Below are positions 1 to 9,524 of a DNA stretch of 37,380 nt, one piece after another; position 1 is the first letter of the stretch; the number at the start of each line of letters is the position of its first letter. The position numbers and the translations under genes were made by a program. The stretch spans positions 1-37,380 of the forward strand of contig CAMDEA010000077.1 of NCBI GenBank assembly GCA_945893045.1, in the 5' to 3' direction. This stretch comes from Planctomyces sp. SH-PL62. GTDB lineage: Bacteria > Planctomycetota > Planctomycetia > Planctomycetales > Planctomycetaceae. Under the pieces are notes generated by a model that did no database searches, was not told the DNA's origin, and saw only the letters and a program-made list of their open reading frames with translations.

Positions 1-56
1 CGGATGGAGCCTCCACGGCCGGCGGATTGTTGCATTGAGGCAATGCGTGTCGTCAT

Positions 57-148
57 GGGTGGCACGTCCCTGACCATCGGGAAGGGCGTGGAAAGGCGGG
101 GTGATTACCGTTCCCACGCCCTTCCCGATGGTCAGAGCGTGCCACCCC
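57..148. repeat. Imperfect palindrome, GTGG-type
   Basis: Two arms of about 34 bases (57-91 and 114-148) are reverse complements except for a few bases near the outer ends, with a spacer of about 22 bases. The shared core is CCCTTCCCGATGGTCAG. Each arm also begins with a GTGG tetranucleotide when read inward and can form a smaller internal hairpin (cacg.ccc pairing with gggcgtg). It lies upstream of the first kinase. The rest of 1-356 shows no convincing gene or signal. Confidence 0.85.
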
Positions 149-356
149 GTGGTTTCGACGTTGCCAAATCGCAACGGCGTGTGTTGCCGAATCGCCACTC
201 GTTTGAGGCGACTCGGAGTCATGTGTGGCCAAGTCCCGCGTGATTATCCGCGATGCGGCGAACTCCGCGAATTGGCACCGACGCTGCTCTGCATCGAGAT
301 CACACCTCTGTGCTCGATGAGATGCCCGCGTTCGTTCGCCAACGCTCGGAGCCATT

Positions 357-1550
357 ATGCCTGTGCAATCCGTTTCGGATTTCTTGCAAGTGCTCAGTGA
401 CAGCCAATTGTTGTCAGCGAAGTCGCTTCGGCAGATTGCCGAACAGGTGCGGGCCGCTCCGAGGGAACTGTCGCTGCCGCGGCTGATCAACTCGCTGCTC
501 AAGGCGGGCGTCGTGACGGGCTATCAAGTGCAACGGCTGTTGTGCGGTCACTCGGACGGCTTTTATTTGGGGAAGTACAAGCTGTTCGACGTGCTGGGCC
601 AGGGAGGCATGGGGACGGTGTATCTCGCCGAGCAGACCACCATGAACCGGTTGGTCGCGATCAAGATCATCACGAACTTCGCAGACTGCCCGCCGGAAAC
701 GCGCATCCGTTTTGAACGCGAAGCCCGCGCGGCCGCGTCGCTGTCGCATCCGAATATCGTCCAGGCGTATGACTGCGACGAGATCGACGGTGTGCCGTAC
801 ATCGCCATGGAATATGTGGAGGGGCTGGATGCCGTCGAGCAAATCGGCCGTTTCGGCAAGCTGCCGTGGCGTCAGGCGGCCGACTACATGCTGCAAGCGG
901 CGCTCGGTTTGGAACACGCCCGATTGCACGGCCTCGTCCATCGCGATGTCAAACCAGCCAACTTGCTGATTGCTACTGACGGCACGGTCAAGTTGCTGGA
1001 CTTGGGCTTATGCCTCTTCACCGACGATCCCCACGACATGCTCCGGACGCGCGACCTGCAAGTGGGCACGGTCGATTACATGGCTCCCGAACAGGCGCTC
1101 GACTGCCATGCGGTCGATACGCGCGCCGACATCTACAGTCTGGGCTGCGTCTTCTACGCCTTGCTGGCCGGGCACCTGCCGTTTCAAGCGAAGAACTCCG
1201 CGCAGAAACTGTTGATGCACCAGACGGCTCATCCGCGGCCGATTCATCAGCATCGACACGATCTGCCGACGCCGATCTCTGACATCATTCACACGATGCT
1301 GGAAAAGAGACCGGAGGATCGTTTCCAGACTCCCGGCATCCTGGCGGAAGCCCTGAAGCCGTGGGCCGAACGAACGGTTCCGCCGTTTCCGTTGGATGCG
1401 ATCGAGTGTCAACGGCATCGGCTGCTCTCGGTCTTGGGCCGAGCTCCCAAGCTCTCTGCCATCGACGTTGGACAGCAACTGCGGGGCCTCGCTTCCGAGG
1501 GACGCAGGGGCCGCGAACATGGCCTCGCCACCGTGGGCACTCGAAATTGA
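357..1550 (+). CDS. Ser/Thr protein kinase (Hanks type)
   Basis: This is a 397-residue protein kinase predicted to phosphorylate serine or threonine in the cytoplasm. Residues 1-65 form a helical N-terminal region. The kinase domain runs from about 73 to 345, with the glycine loop GQGGMG (81-86), the ATP-binding lysine K103, the catalytic loop HRDVKPANL with D197, a metal-binding motif read as DLG (215-217) rather than DFG, and GTVDYMAPE in the activation segment. No transmembrane helix follows, unlike many planctomycete kinases, so it is probably soluble. The last 40 residues are low in recognisable structure. The ATG at 357 is preceded by GGAG at 348-351, which supports this start. DLG is common in bacterial kinases and does not itself imply inactivity. 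The substrate is unknown. Confidence 0.9.
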   Translation: MPVQSVSDFLQVLSDSQLLSAKSLRQIAEQVRAAPRELSLPRLINSLLKAGVVTGYQVQRLLCGHSDGFYLGKYKLFDVLGQGGMGTVYLAEQTTMNRLVAIKIITNFADCPPETRIRFEREARAAASLSHPNIVQAYDCDEIDGVPYIAMEYVEGLDAVEQIGRFGKLPWRQAADYMLQAALGLEHARLHGLVHRDVKPANLLIATDGTVKLLDLGLCLFTDDPHDMLRTRDLQVGTVDYMAPEQALDCHAVDTRADIYSLGCVFYALLAGHLPFQAKNSAQKLLMHQTAHPRPIHQHRHDLPTPISDIIHTMLEKRPEDRFQTPGILAEALKPWAERTVPPFPLDAIECQRHRLLSVLGRAPKLSAIDVGQQLRGLASEGRRGREHGLATVGTRN

Positions 1551-1917
1551 GACCGGCGAGCGGGGTGGCTGTCCGGCTCCCTCTCCCTCTCCCCCGCATC
1601 GGGGAGAGGCAGATTCGCCACGTCTCCCCGGAATACTTGGGAGAGGCACTTGGCGACGCCGTCCGTCGGCTCCAATGGATCGCAGCAGTGGCGTTCTCAC
1701 AGGGATGGGCCTACGGAGCCGGAGTGTTCCAGCGCCGGAACGATTTTTCGAGCGGATTAAATCCCTCAAAACCGATTCGACCGGTCTAAATTTGCCAAAT
1801 CCGTCTGCTATTCTCCAGTTGCCGCTTGCTGGATCGTGAAATCTGGTTAGAGGGATTTTATGGACACGTTGAGTTCTGGCATTATTCGATCCATTTCTTC
1901 CACGAAAGGTTGCGACC
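1551..1917. other. Intergenic region with hairpin and possible repeat remnant
   Basis: No gene is seen here. A perfect 8-bp hairpin with a 6-base loop lies at 1587-1608 (CTCTCCCC/GGGGAGAG) and could act as a terminator for the kinase gene, although no T-run follows. Bases 1553-1568 match one arm end of the palindrome found inside the alpha-2-macroglobulin gene (GGCGAGCGGGGTGGC), without a partner arm, so it may be a solo remnant. The downstream part (1700-1917) should hold the promoter of the FG-GAP gene, but no clear -35/-10 pair is visible. An AAAGG Shine-Dalgarno lies at 1905-1909. Confidence 0.5.
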
Positions 1918-3609
1918 ATGAATTTGCTCAAGAAATCGTTTGTTGTTCTCAATGCTTTGAAAAGAACGCGGAGCTTGGTTCGTGGTCGAGGCCGTCGTCG
2001 AAATTGGGTGGCCGAGGTCTTGGAACCCCGCACGCTGCTGACCATGCCAGCCTATGTCTTGCAGACCGGCGGTGACGATCCGACGGTTGGCATGGCCCAG
2101 GGGGGAGAATTCAGTGAGTCGCATCCGGTGCTTGTCGACTTCGATGCGGATGGCGATCTGGACTTGATCGTCGGTCGGATTAACGGCATCGCGTACTTTG
2201 ACAACGTCGGAGACGAGTCGGCTCCGATCTTCACAGAACTCACGGGCGCTGAGAACCCATTCTCGAGTTTGGATGCGGCCTTGCTGGGATTCGCCCCCGC
2301 GCCGGCTCTCGCCGATTGGGACGCTGATGGAGATTTGGATTTGCTCTTGGCGACGTTTGCCGGGTACACGCCCTATGTGAATACAGGCTCCGCTGGTGTC
2401 CCCAATTTTACACTGATGGGACCGGTCAATCCTTTTGTCGGCCTTTACACCAGTTTCGCGGTCTCGCCGGTGCCGGCGTTCGGGGACATGGATTGCGATG
2501 GCGATCTCGATCTCGTCGTGAGCCGGTTGTCGTCGGTCATGGCCTATTTCCAAAACACGGGCACTGCGGCGTCACCGACGTACGTTTCGGACTCTGTGGG
2601 AAATCCGTTCCCGAGCCTGGGTTCCTTCGCCTCGCCGGCGTTGGGAGACGTCGATGGAGACGGGGATATGGACATGGTCGCCGGGTCAAAACCAATCTCC
2701 GGGCCGGCGAAAATGACATTCGCCGAGGACACCGACGGCACGGCCGACGCGGACTTAACGGCCGTGACGGGTGTGTTTTCTGACGTGTTCTCCATTTTCA
2801 CGGCGCGAGCCGCCCCGGCCTTGGGAGATTTGGACGGGGACGGAGATCAAGACCTGCTGATCGCGCTGTCTGCCGATCCTTCGGGAGCACGGTTCCGATA
2901 CTACGAAGCGGTCGAGAATCCCGTGCTGTCGGCCCCCAAGAATACCGTGCCTGGTTTTCAACTGGCGAAGGAAGATATTGAGGTCATTTTTTCGGTAGAG
3001 AACGGCAACGCATTCTCCGTGGCAGACCCGAATGCGGACGGCAGCGATTTGCAGGTCACGCTGTCGGTCGATCAAGGCAAGCTCACGCTGGCGACAACAG
3101 CCGGGTTGAACTTCGCGTTTTCGGACGCGCAGGGAACCGGAGTGGGCGACGGCACCAAGGACGTGACGATGACCTTCCGCGGGACTCTGGCGGAAATCAA
3201 CGCCGCTTTGGACGGGTTGAAGTTCAAGCCGTCGGTCGATTTTTCTGGAGACGTGAGCCTCAGCATCACCACCAATGATCTGGGGCAACCCAGCGGCGCG
3301 GCGGCGTTGAGCGACACCGACTCGGTGCCGATTACGGTGCAGTCCGTGGCGACGCAAGTGGAACAATTGCAGCAGTACATTAATTTCAGCCTCGTGGATC
3401 TGAACGGCCTGAATCAAAACGCGGCCGATGTTTTGTCGCACTTACTCAACCTCACGGGCCATCCAGCCGCCGATGCGGCTCGCATCAAAGTCTTCATGGT
3501 GGTGGTTCGAGTGTTTGCTCACGTAGGCATCTTGGCCGAAGGCGATGATCTCTTCTTGTTGGAACGTGCTCGGGAGATCCTGGCCGGCATCAAAACCCAC
3601 GCGAATTAA
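1918..3609 (+). CDS. Secreted FG-GAP/VCBS repeat protein with planctomycete N-terminal motif
   Basis: This 563-residue protein is probably exported or surface-attached. The N-terminus is very basic and carries VLEPRTLLT at about residues 34-42, the signature of the planctomycete extracellular domain (Pfam Planc_extracel family). Five FG-GAP-like repeats follow (about 60-330), each with an Asp-rich calcium loop such as DFDADGDLDL, DWDADGDLDL, DMDCDGDLDL, DVDGDGDMDM and DLDGDGDQDL. Repeats of this kind form beta-propellers. Residues about 345-480 resemble a cadherin-like/VCBS beta-sandwich. The last 80 residues are helical and of unknown role. The start has AAAGG eight bases upstream. No enzymatic residues are seen, so an adhesive or scaffold role is an inference. 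Confidence 0.85.
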   Translation: MNLLKKSFVVLNALKRTRSLVRGRGRRRNWVAEVLEPRTLLTMPAYVLQTGGDDPTVGMAQGGEFSESHPVLVDFDADGDLDLIVGRINGIAYFDNVGDESAPIFTELTGAENPFSSLDAALLGFAPAPALADWDADGDLDLLLATFAGYTPYVNTGSAGVPNFTLMGPVNPFVGLYTSFAVSPVPAFGDMDCDGDLDLVVSRLSSVMAYFQNTGTAASPTYVSDSVGNPFPSLGSFASPALGDVDGDGDMDMVAGSKPISGPAKMTFAEDTDGTADADLTAVTGVFSDVFSIFTARAAPALGDLDGDGDQDLLIALSADPSGARFRYYEAVENPVLSAPKNTVPGFQLAKEDIEVIFSVENGNAFSVADPNADGSDLQVTLSVDQGKLTLATTAGLNFAFSDAQGTGVGDGTKDVTMTFRGTLAEINAALDGLKFKPSVDFSGDVSLSITTNDLGQPSGAAALSDTDSVPITVQSVATQVEQLQQYINFSLVDLNGLNQNAADVLSHLLNLTGHPAADAARIKVFMVVVRVFAHVGILAEGDDLFLLERAREILAGIKTHAN

Positions 3610-3645
3610 GGAACAGGGCCGAATTCCTTCTCGATGTCACACCAG

Positions 3646-3702
3646 CACGACGCGCCAGCGAGTGGTTCAGACCAAGATCGCTGGCGCGTCGTGTTATTTT
3701 TT
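3646..3702. terminator. Palindrome with T-run, likely terminator of the FG-GAP gene
   Basis: Bases 3646-3661 (CACGACGCGCCAGCGA) and 3678-3693 are perfect reverse complements, giving a 16-bp GC-rich stem with a 16-base loop. A six-T tract follows at 3697-3702, the layout of an intrinsic terminator on the plus strand, 37 bases after the stop codon. The sequence resembles a dispersed palindrome that may have been recruited as a terminator. Confidence 0.75.
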
Positions 3703-3901
3703 GCGGGACGATTTGACAGCCTGCGACGCTGACCTACGCTTGCTCTGACTGAACGGACTGGCACGACGCTTCCCCCGCGTCGCAACTCCAAAAGCGGACG
3801 GAGCTTAATTCTCGGATCAGTGCAGCCCCTGTGGAGCTGACTCTCCGAGGATGACATTCGTTTCTCGGAGAATCCTTCTTCGGGGCCAAAAGGGGGACAG
3901 C

Positions 3902-6565
3902 ATGAAATTACTTCGCACGTTGTCGGGGTTCCTGCGTGGTTCGGAACGGCAAAAAGGCTCTCGCGGAGAACGGCGATCTTCGCGGCCCGCGGTCGAGACG
4001 TTGGAGAATCGAATTCTCCTGTTTGCGACGTCCGGCAATGCTTGGCCCAACAGCGAGTTGATTACCATCAGCTTCGTGCCCGATGGCACCGATTTGGGAG
4101 GCGCGGCGAGCGATCTGCAGGGCACACTCGACGCGAGATTCGGCTCGACGGCGACTTGGCAGAATCAGATTTTGAAGGCGGCGCAGTATTGGGCGCAGCA
4201 GACGAACATCAACTTCGCCGTCGTCAGCGATAACGGCGAGCCTGCCGGTTCGGGCGAGTACCAGCAAGGCGATCCGGGATTCGGTGACATCCGCATCGGC
4301 GGATTCAACTTCGGCACGAGCGCATTGGCTCAGGCGTATCTGCCTCCGCCGATCAACAACTATTCGATCGCCGGCGACATCCAGTTCAACACCGGGATCA
4401 CGTTCAATGTCGGCAGCACCTACGACCTGTTCACGGTCGCGATGCACGAGTTCGGCCATGCCTTGGGGATGTATCACTCGGCGACGACGACCGCTTGCCT
4501 GTATCCGACCTACAACGGAGTGGATGCCGCGCTGAACGCGGACGACATCGCCGGCATCCGCTCCGTTTACAGCGCCGGGGCCGCGCGATCTGCGGACGCC
4601 CAGGAAGCCAACAACTCCACAGCGGCAGCCAAGATCATTTCCATCGACAGCACGAGCAAAACCGCTGTCATCAACGACCTGAATTTGACGACCAGCACGG
4701 ACCTCGACTTCTTCAAGTTCGTGGTTCCCGCCGGCAGCAGCACGACGTTGAAGGCGACGGTCGTCAGTCAGGGCTTGAGCCTGCTGAATCCCAAGATCGA
4801 AATCCTCAACAGCGCGGGCACGGTCAAAGCGACCGCGACGGCGACGTCCACTGCGTACGGCACGACGATCACCGCCACGTTCAACGGGATCATTGCCGGG
4901 CAGACTTACTACGCGAAAGTGTCGAGCGCCAATTCGGTGGCCGCGTTCAAGACGGGCGAGTATGCGCTGGTGCTCAACATGGGGACCAACCCCGATCCGG
5001 CGGTGACGTATCCCAACACGCAGTTGGCCAACGGCGATCCGATCACGTCCGGCGGCGGCATCGCCATTGCGATGGGGGCCGAGACGTTGGCGAATCTCGC
5101 GTCCACGACCACTCAGCAGACCAGCGACCGCGCGGTCGCCACGTCGGATGCGGGGATCTCCGTGGCCACTTGGGCCACCCTCAACGCGGACGGCAGTGGC
5201 TGGAACGTCTACGCCCGGCGATTCATGGAAGGGTTTCCGTTGGGCGGCGAGTTCCTGGTCAACACCACCACGGCGGGCGATCAACTCGAACCCACGGTGG
5301 CGATGGATCAGGCTGGCAACTTCACGATCAGTTGGTCCAGCGTCGGACAGGACGGCAGCGGTTCCGGAATCTATGCGCGGCGCTACAGCTTCACCGGACT
5401 GCCCCTCAGCGGAGAATTCCCAGTCAACGGGACGACTGACGGCGACCAAACGGCTCCCGCGGTGGCGAGAGATAGCGCAGGAAACACGGTCATCACCTGG
5501 ACCAGCGCTGGCCAAGATGGAAGCGGCTTGGGCGTTTATGCGCGGGCCTACAACTCGTTGGGTGTGTCTCTCGGTGACGAGTTCCTCGTCAACGTCGTTG
5601 CCAACGGTGATCAGTCCGATTCGGCTGTCGCGATCAACCAAACCAACGGCGATTTCGTCATCACATGGGCGAGCGTCGGGCAAGACGGTGGTGGCTCCGG
5701 AGTCTACGCGCGGCGATTCAACATCCTGCTGGGATTGCTCGTGAATCCCGTGGGCGGTGAGTTCCGCGTCAACACCACGACCGCCAACGATCAGACCGAC
5801 CCGGCCATCGGCATTCATCCGCTCACGGGGGATTTCCTCGTGACGTGGACCAGTGCTGGCCAGGACGGCAGCGGCACCGGCATTTTTGCGCAGCGTTACA
5901 ATTCATCGAGCTTGGCTCAGGGAACGGAGTTTCGCGTCAACACGAGCACGACGGGCGACCAAACGGATTCGTCGGTTGCGGTGGACGCCGGCGGCGATGC
6001 CTATGTGACCTGGACCAACGCGGGAGTCACTGGCTCCGGCCTGCAAGTGTTCGCTCAGCAACTCAACAAGCTGGGCCAAAAGAAAGAAGGGGAGTTGGCA
6101 GTCAACACCACGTCTGCCGGCGACCAAAAGAACGCTTCCGTGTCAATCAATCTGTTAGGACAGGCGATCGTGGTTTGGAGCGGTCAAGGAGCCGCCGACG
6201 CGAATGGCGTCTACTTCCAACGCTATCGCACCGACTTGCATCCGTTTGAGCCGAACGGGCATGACGAAGAGCACGACCAGACTTCGGTCGCTGATGTGCC
6301 GCATGGCCAACCAGATCATGTTTCCAACCGCCACGCCGACTTGGATTCGGGCAGCGGAGCGGTCATCGACCGACTGCGGAATACTCTGGAGACGCGGCAT
6401 CCGTCCTATGAATCTGCTCCGCAACTCACGGCCGAGTCGTCACAACCTGTCAGTTCTGGACGTCGCGAAGCCGGATTGCCCGAACTGGTCGAATTGCCGT
6501 CGGCCATCGACGAACTGTTTGGCAGTTCCGCATGGCTCAACGGGCGTTACTACCGCAGCCGTTAG
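3902..6565 (+). CDS. Secreted matrixin-like zinc metalloprotease with PPC domain and seven-repeat propeller
   Basis: This 887-residue protein is predicted to be an exported metzincin peptidase. VETLENRILL (about residues 32-41) is the planctomycete N-terminal motif. The catalytic zinc motif HEFGHALGMYH lies at 182-192 and matches HExxHxxGxxH of matrixins. A PPC-like beta-sandwich follows (about 235-365). Then come seven units of about 52-58 residues sharing GEFxVNTTTxGDQ, VTWxSxGQDGSGxGxYARR and similar cores (about 415-780), the last one shortened. A charged tail of about 100 residues ends the protein. I prefer the ATG at 3902 because GGGGGA precedes it closely; an in-frame ATG at 3851 would add 17 residues with no role evident. 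Substrates are unknown. Six or seven repeats suggest a closed propeller, which is inference. Confidence 0.88.
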   Translation: MKLLRTLSGFLRGSERQKGSRGERRSSRPAVETLENRILLFATSGNAWPNSELITISFVPDGTDLGGAASDLQGTLDARFGSTATWQNQILKAAQYWAQQTNINFAVVSDNGEPAGSGEYQQGDPGFGDIRIGGFNFGTSALAQAYLPPPINNYSIAGDIQFNTGITFNVGSTYDLFTVAMHEFGHALGMYHSATTTACLYPTYNGVDAALNADDIAGIRSVYSAGAARSADAQEANNSTAAAKIISIDSTSKTAVINDLNLTTSTDLDFFKFVVPAGSSTTLKATVVSQGLSLLNPKIEILNSAGTVKATATATSTAYGTTITATFNGIIAGQTYYAKVSSANSVAAFKTGEYALVLNMGTNPDPAVTYPNTQLANGDPITSGGGIAIAMGAETLANLASTTTQQTSDRAVATSDAGISVATWATLNADGSGWNVYARRFMEGFPLGGEFLVNTTTAGDQLEPTVAMDQAGNFTISWSSVGQDGSGSGIYARRYSFTGLPLSGEFPVNGTTDGDQTAPAVARDSAGNTVITWTSAGQDGSGLGVYARAYNSLGVSLGDEFLVNVVANGDQSDSAVAINQTNGDFVITWASVGQDGGGSGVYARRFNILLGLLVNPVGGEFRVNTTTANDQTDPAIGIHPLTGDFLVTWTSAGQDGSGTGIFAQRYNSSSLAQGTEFRVNTSTTGDQTDSSVAVDAGGDAYVTWTNAGVTGSGLQVFAQQLNKLGQKKEGELAVNTTSAGDQKNASVSINLLGQAIVVWSGQGAADANGVYFQRYRTDLHPFEPNGHDEEHDQTSVADVPHGQPDHVSNRHADLDSGSGAVIDRLRNTLETRHPSYESAPQLTAESSQPVSSGRREAGLPELVELPSAIDELFGSSAWLNGRYYRSR

Positions 6566-6603
6566 CCAAAATGTTGTCTAAGTGGACCCGCAGAGATGTC
6601 TGT

Positions 6604-6670
6604 GTAGCCGCGTTTCGCCAGAACGTGGGTGAATGGCCGAAAACTCCGCGTTCTGGCGAACGGCGGCTAC
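6604..6670. repeat. REP/BIME-like palindrome, copy 1 (degenerate)
   Basis: The element starts with GTAG and ends with CTAC and contains two inverted hairpin units sharing the loop GCCA. Compared with the other three copies (13223, 17839, 34970), each arm has a single-base insertion in its stem, so this is the most decayed copy. A separate short hairpin, GCGGGCA/TGCCCGC, lies just downstream at 6703-6718. Both are between the metalloprotease gene and the next secreted-protein gene. Confidence 0.85.
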
Positions 6671-6809
6671 CCAACAAATTCTGCCGATCCATTTAGAAAG
6701 CTGCGGGCAAGTGCCCGCCGCTTGATAACGCGAGGTCCAACAGCCGCCGGGATGAAAATTCTGACCTAGAGTCTTTCGTGTCGATTTCTTCCTCGTCGGA
6801 GGCCACCTC

Positions 6810-9524
6810 ATGGTCTCGCTGCTGAAATCTGCGTTGGCGTACACCGTGCGAACCTCCCGCTTGCCGCGACATGGCGTGCGACGGCCGAAGTTTCGCGCCA
6901 ATTTAGAATCGCTGGAATCTCGCGGCCTGTTGTCGGCCGGCGCTTGGCCCGGATTGCTGAATCCGCAGTTTGATGCCGAACCCAACAACACGTTGGACGT
7001 GGCTCAAGACCTCGGCAGCGTGCTGCGAGGTCAGAATGCCGAGTTTGTCGGCCGTGTCGGAGAGGACTCCGCTCAGACAACCGATGTCGACTGGGTTCGC
7101 TTCACGTTGGAGACATCCGGCCGAGTGCAGATCACATCGCTGCCGGGGACGAGTGCAGACATCGCGCCAGTGGTGTTGACGTTGTATGGCGATCAACTCG
7201 TCGAGTTTGATCCGGCGGTGCCGCTGCAACATCAGTTGCTCGGCCGCAGTGAGGCCGACGCGAACAGCTCCGACGCACGAGTCGATGTCCGGCTGGAAGC
7301 GGGAACGTACTTCTTAGCGGTCAGCGGCGCGGGGAATCGGCACTTCCATCCGTTCGTCATCGACAGCGGAGTTCCTAGTCAGTCGTCCGACTACGGCGTG
7401 CGCATCGCCGTCGTGAGCGGCCGAGCGCCTTCAGGGAATGCGGATCAATTCGCTCCTGATACCGAAGCGCGTGTCCTCGGCGACGACACGCCGGAGACGG
7501 CCAGCGATCTCGGCGACTTGTCGGACATTGGACGCTTGCAGGTCAGTGGGGTGATCGGCGACGACCCGTTCTATGATTTTTCTAGCGAAGACCCCTTCGC
7601 GATGAATCCGGCGGCGGACGTCGATTTGTATCACTTCTCAATCACCGGCAGCGGCCCGCACGCGCTGGTTGCCGAGTCATTCGCCGGTCGTATTGGCTCG
7701 CCGCTCGATCCGGCGCTGACGCTTTTCCGCGCCGATGAATTCGGCACTCTGCAATTCGTCGCGACGAACAACAACTCGCTCAACCCGACCGAATCGACCA
7801 ACGGCCAGTTTCCTTTCTTCACGGATGCCGTGTTGTTTTCGGGGCTGACGGCCGGCGACTACTTTCTGGCGGTCTCCAGTTCCGGCAATGACGCGGAATA
7901 CGGCCCCGACGGAATCTTCGATCCCCAGTTTGCTCACAGTGGATTCAACGGTGGATCGGTCGGCGGCTACGTGCTCGATCTGCTGGTCTATGCGGACGCC
8001 GATGCGCCACAGGTCATCGCGACGACTCCGGTTCACGATTCGAATCTTGATCGCTCCCCGCAATCCATCGAAGTGCAATTCAGTGAACTCGTCAACTTGC
8101 AGCAATTGGCCTACATGGCGTACCTGCAAGTGGGTGAGAACACCGTCAGCGCGGTGTTCATTGAAGGAGCCGACGGCACCCGCGTCTTCCCACGCTTGGA
8201 GTCCTACGACACGGCGACCGGGATCGCTCGCCTTCTGATGCTCGACGCCCTGCCGAACGGCGAAGCCGAGTTGCACCTGTCCGGTGCGCTGGGACTCACC
8301 GACTTGGCGGGGAATCCTCTGGTGGGCAACGACTCCAGCGGTGACTTCGTCGTGCGATTCACCGTGGACGGACCGGTTCGCGGTAGTGACGGAGTTCCCA
8401 CGACGTGGCGAAACGAAGCGGGCAATGACTCTTTGGAAACGGCCCAGAACCTGGGCGTCCTGTTTCCACACGAAATGCAATCGGGAGTCACGCTGATCCG
8501 CGACGCCGCGACAAACGCCGGGCATTCCGCCGACACGTTCGACTTCTTTCGGTTCGAGCTGCTGCAAACTCAATCGTATTTTTTCACGCGGACGAATACC
8601 GGCAGCGAAGCCGCTCCGGCCATCAAGGTTCTAAACAGCAACGGTCAGATTGTGCCGTTGGCCTCGCAACCTCGCGGCCAGGGACTGTTGGGTTTCTTGC
8701 CGGCCGGCACCTATGTCTTGCGTGTCGGTTCGTGGGACGCGGCCACTTTTGGCAACGTGACCTATCGAGTGGAGATCGAACTGGGCGGCGCGTTTGAGAA
8801 TCCAACGCCGTTGACCAGTGGAGCGGCTCCGGCGGTCGGGATTCGATTGCTGAGCAACGGGCCAGAGCTTCCACAGGCGACGCAGTCCGCGATCGTCTTT
8901 TCATCGAACCGCAGCGCTCCCAACGACAACGCGGCCATTCCGAACGACCTCTTGCGCGGCCTGGAAGCCCCACCGATGGGTCGCAACACAGGCACGGCCC
9001 TGGCGGCCGCTGGCGAATCGCCGCTCGTCCGGCTGTTCGGCTTTTCCAACATCGACTCCTTGTTGACTTGGTTGGATTTCTCTCTTCGCCCGGAATTCCG
9101 CCCGCCACGGTTCCGACTTTCCGATTCGGATCTGTTGGATCTGTCGCTCGACACCACGGAACTCGCCAGCGATCCCGAAGCTCGTACTGAGCCTGCCGAT
9201 TCGGATTCGACGCCCTCCGCGGAAAATCCCAAGGCCGATTCGCCAGCGATACCGGCCGCGAGCGATCCCGAACAGGAAATCACTCCCGGTGCTACCGGGG
9301 AAATGTCCAGCGAACCCAACGGGGACGTGGAGGCGGACACCAGCGCCGACAATTCGGTCTCGCGATCGGCCGAGGACGGCGAGTCGATGTCCGCCAGCTT
9401 GCCGCTGGCGTTGATCGCGATGATGACGACGACCCACTCGCAAAGAACGCCGAAAGACTTCGACGAGCGGCGACGGCGAGCGATCGGGATGGATCAATCC
9501 CGGTTTCACAACCGTCGGTTGTGA
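6810..9524 (+). CDS. Secreted PPC and Ig-like (Big_5-type) domain protein with planctomycete N-terminal motif
   Basis: This 904-residue protein is the third consecutive exported protein. LESLESRGLLSAG (about residues 32-44) is the planctomycete N-terminal motif. PPC-like beta-sandwiches are suggested by EPNNTLDVAQDLG, DDTPETASDLGD and GNDSLETAQNLG, each followed by a D-x-D-x-[FY] strand (DVDWVRF, DVDLYHF, TFDFFRF) and a GxYxLxV-like strand. Between the second and third, APQVIATTPVHDSN begins a Big_5 (SbsA-type Ig-like) domain. The C-terminus is acidic and Ser/Pro rich, followed by a short hydrophobic stretch (LPLALIAMM) and a basic end. GGAGG at about 6798-6802 supports the ATG at 6810. No catalytic motif is seen, so a structural or binding role is likely. 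Confidence 0.85.
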   Translation: MVSLLKSALAYTVRTSRLPRHGVRRPKFRANLESLESRGLLSAGAWPGLLNPQFDAEPNNTLDVAQDLGSVLRGQNAEFVGRVGEDSAQTTDVDWVRFTLETSGRVQITSLPGTSADIAPVVLTLYGDQLVEFDPAVPLQHQLLGRSEADANSSDARVDVRLEAGTYFLAVSGAGNRHFHPFVIDSGVPSQSSDYGVRIAVVSGRAPSGNADQFAPDTEARVLGDDTPETASDLGDLSDIGRLQVSGVIGDDPFYDFSSEDPFAMNPAADVDLYHFSITGSGPHALVAESFAGRIGSPLDPALTLFRADEFGTLQFVATNNNSLNPTESTNGQFPFFTDAVLFSGLTAGDYFLAVSSSGNDAEYGPDGIFDPQFAHSGFNGGSVGGYVLDLLVYADADAPQVIATTPVHDSNLDRSPQSIEVQFSELVNLQQLAYMAYLQVGENTVSAVFIEGADGTRVFPRLESYDTATGIARLLMLDALPNGEAELHLSGALGLTDLAGNPLVGNDSSGDFVVRFTVDGPVRGSDGVPTTWRNEAGNDSLETAQNLGVLFPHEMQSGVTLIRDAATNAGHSADTFDFFRFELLQTQSYFFTRTNTGSEAAPAIKVLNSNGQIVPLASQPRGQGLLGFLPAGTYVLRVGSWDAATFGNVTYRVEIELGGAFENPTPLTSGAAPAVGIRLLSNGPELPQATQSAIVFSSNRSAPNDNAAIPNDLLRGLEAPPMGRNTGTALAAAGESPLVRLFGFSNIDSLLTWLDFSLRPEFRPPRFRLSDSDLLDLSLDTTELASDPEARTEPADSDSTPSAENPKADSPAIPAASDPEQEITPGATGEMSSEPNGDVEADTSADNSVSRSAEDGESMSASLPLALIAMMTTTHSQRTPKDFDERRRRAIGMDQSRFHNRRL

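Noticed and set aside
1553..1568. Solo arm of element A after the first kinase
   Set aside because: Fifteen bases match, but there is no second arm, so it may be chance in GC-rich DNA. It is mentioned only in the intergenic entry.
3908..5818. 636-residue minus-strand reading frame opposite the metalloprotease
   Set aside because: It mirrors the repeat structure of the plus-strand gene and has the Arg/Asp/Val bias of antisense frames in GC-rich DNA.
8994..9030. Possible third copy of element B in the PPC/Ig protein gene (GTALAAAGES resembles GTALAAGDS)
   Set aside because: Only one short, diverged arm-like stretch is seen, with no inverted partner downstream. The peptide similarity is too short and Ala-rich to count.
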